From assembly GCA_020442545.1 (NCBI GenBank), contig JAGRJX010000074.1, positions 1 through 13,811 on the forward strand: a stretch of DNA of 13,811 bases, read 5' to 3'. The notes beneath the pieces are model-generated. The model saw only the letters and a program-made list of their open reading frames with translations. It was not told the origin of the DNA and searched no databases. Every line of letters begins with the position of its first letter. Within the stretch, counting starts at the first letter, position 1. Positions 12,850-13,811 of this stretch are shown here, piece after piece. A program made the position numbers and the translations under genes. The stretch comes from Lysobacterales bacterium. Lineage in GTDB: Bacteria; Pseudomonadota; Gammaproteobacteria; Xanthomonadales; Xanthomonadaceae.

Positions 12850-13811
12850 ACGATGCTGACAACTGGCGTCGCGCGGATGCATTGTTTGATCACCTGCTCG
12901 ATCTCCCGCGTGCGCAGTGGAATGCGCTGATCGCCGAACAGCCGGAGGAGATCCGGGCGTTGCTACACCGGCTGGTGGCTGCGCATGAATCCAGCGGTCC
13001 GCTGGACAGCGCGATGACCGCTTCATCGTTGTCCAGCGCGGTACCGGACACCATCGGAAGCTGGCGTCGCGGCGAGGAGATTGGTCGCGGGGGCATGTCC
13101 GTGGTCTACCGCGCCGAACGTCGACTCGGCGATGCCACGCAGACGGCGGCACTCAAGCTGCTGACGGTGTCGGCGCTGGCGGCGGACGGTCGTCAGTTGC
13201 AGCGCGAACACCAGGCGCTGGCGCGGCTTCAGCATCCCGGAATCGTGCCGCTGCTCGATGCCGGCGTGCTCGAGGACGGCACGCCGTACCTCGCCATGCC
13301 GCTGGTGGAGGGCGAACGCATCGACCGCTGGTGCGCGCAGCAGGCTTTGTCGGTGAACGGCATCGTGACGCTGTTCCGCCAGGTCTGCGACGCGGTGGCC
13401 TATGCGCATCGTCGACGCATCATCCATCGTGACCTCAAGCCGGGCAACATTCTCGTCAACCAGGATGGAAAACCCAAGGTGATCGACTTCGGCGTCGCCC
13501 GCGCCGTCGAGGAGGACGGCCCGACGCGCACGCGCATGACCTGCGCCGGCGAACTGGTCGGCACCCTCCAGTACATGAGCCCCGAGCAGTGCACCGAAAA
13601 CGCCGACGCGATCGACATCCGCAGCGACGTGTACTCCCTCGGGCTCGTGCTGTTCGAACTGCTCACGGGCGAGCGGCCGTACGAACTGTCGCAGACGCCG
13701 CTCGTCGAGGCGGCGCGAATCATCCGCGAAGGCCGCGTGCCGCGCCCCTCCACGCACGACCGCGCCCTGCGCGGCGATCTCGACAACATCGTGCTCAAGG
13801 CGTTGCGCAAG
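12846..13811 (+). CDS. Ser/Thr protein kinase, N-terminal part (3' end outside window)
   Basis: 322 codons are visible, open to the last base. The ATG at 12846 overlaps the sigma-factor stop (ATGA). About 70 residues of helical N-terminal region (WRRADALFDHLLDLP, a common start in this family) precede a complete Hanks-type catalytic core. It shows the Gly-rich loop GRGGMSVVYRA (from Gly80), Lys104 in AALKLL, catalytic HRDLKPGN (Asp196, Lys198, Asn201), IDFGVAR (Asp214), and the activation segment ending GTLQYMSPEQ (Glu247). DIRSDVYSLGLVLFELLTG and RGDLDNIVLKALRK follow in the C-lobe. All catalytic residues are intact, and it is an RD kinase. The likely substrate is the co-encoded sigma factor. 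By family it should continue into a C-lobe tail, one TM helix and TPRs, exactly the content of 3-1589. Confidence 0.93.
   Translation, partial: MNDADNWRRADALFDHLLDLPRAQWNALIAEQPEEIRALLHRLVAAHESSGPLDSAMTASSLSSAVPDTIGSWRRGEEIGRGGMSVVYRAERRLGDATQTAALKLLTVSALAADGRQLQREHQALARLQHPGIVPLLDAGVLEDGTPYLAMPLVEGERIDRWCAQQALSVNGIVTLFRQVCDAVAYAHRRRIIHRDLKPGNILVNQDGKPKVIDFGVARAVEEDGPTRTRMTCAGELVGTLQYMSPEQCTENADAIDIRSDVYSLGLVLFELLTGERPYELSQTPLVEAARIIREGRVPRPSTHDRALRGDLDNIVLKALRK

Noticed and set aside
13023..13757. A 244-codon open frame on the - strand opposite the terminal kinase
   Set aside because: The + strand here encodes all Hanks kinase motifs in an open frame, so the antisense frame is a shadow.
1..13811. 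Plasmid, phage or integrated element
   Set aside because: Despite the end-to-end kinase match, no replication, partition, mobilisation, integrase or capsid gene and no attachment-site repeats are visible; most genes are ordinary chromosomal types.

Overview
This is a GC-rich, densely coding window of chromosomal character. It most likely comes from a gammaproteobacterium of the Xanthomonadales/Lysobacterales. That placement rests on a three-domain Grx4 protein known from that order, a choice-of-anchor Q beta-helix protein ending in an IF-x-DGFE tail, an ECF sigma factor/Ser-Thr kinase pair, and a degenerate GAATCACC-type intergenic repeat. No exact taxon can be given without a search. I see no tRNA, rRNA, CRISPR array, transposase, phage, replication or mobilisation gene.

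Layout. (1) 3-1589 (+): C-terminal part of a membrane Ser/Thr kinase with a TPR sensor region, cut by the window start. (2) 1709-4309 (+): an 866-residue envelope protein with signal peptide, probable beta-barrel, OmpA-like domain and four Big_9-type Ig repeats. A strong hairpin separates it from the next, convergent block. (3) 7926-4417 (-): alaA-type aminotransferase, an SGNH esterase overlapping it by 11 nt, a Grx4/A-type/rhodanese fusion, and a small lipoprotein. (4) 8126-9241 (+): rsgA, divergent from alaA. (5) 9409-10887 (+): a secreted beta-helix protein. (6) 10955-12235 (+): a QEGLA-motif (DUF1704) metallopeptidase-like protein. (7) 12289-12849 (+): ECF sigma factor, joined by an ATGA overlap to (8) 12846-13811 (+): the N-terminal part of a Ser/Thr kinase, cut by the window end.

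The most interesting unit is the sigma factor/kinase signalling module. The sigma factor carries Thr/Ala/Thr/Ser where ordinary ECF factors carry an acidic D-x-E-D patch in region 2.2. That is the signature expected of a sigma factor switched on by its partner kinase rather than released from an anti-sigma factor. The window ends just before, and begins just after, the same point in a kinase of this family. Joining the two ends with a single G gives an uninterrupted 851-residue kinase with the usual family spacing. So the window may be a circularly permuted or circular sequence whose real gene order is ECF sigma - kinase-TPR - OmpA/Ig protein. Otherwise two paralogous modules flank it and the alignment of the cut points is coincidence.

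The remaining genes are housekeeping or stress related (alanine synthesis, 30S ribosome maturation, Fe-S/thiol chemistry) mixed with envelope and secreted proteins. No intergenic stretch exceeds 205 bases. Several gaps carry hyphenated palindromes, listed separately.
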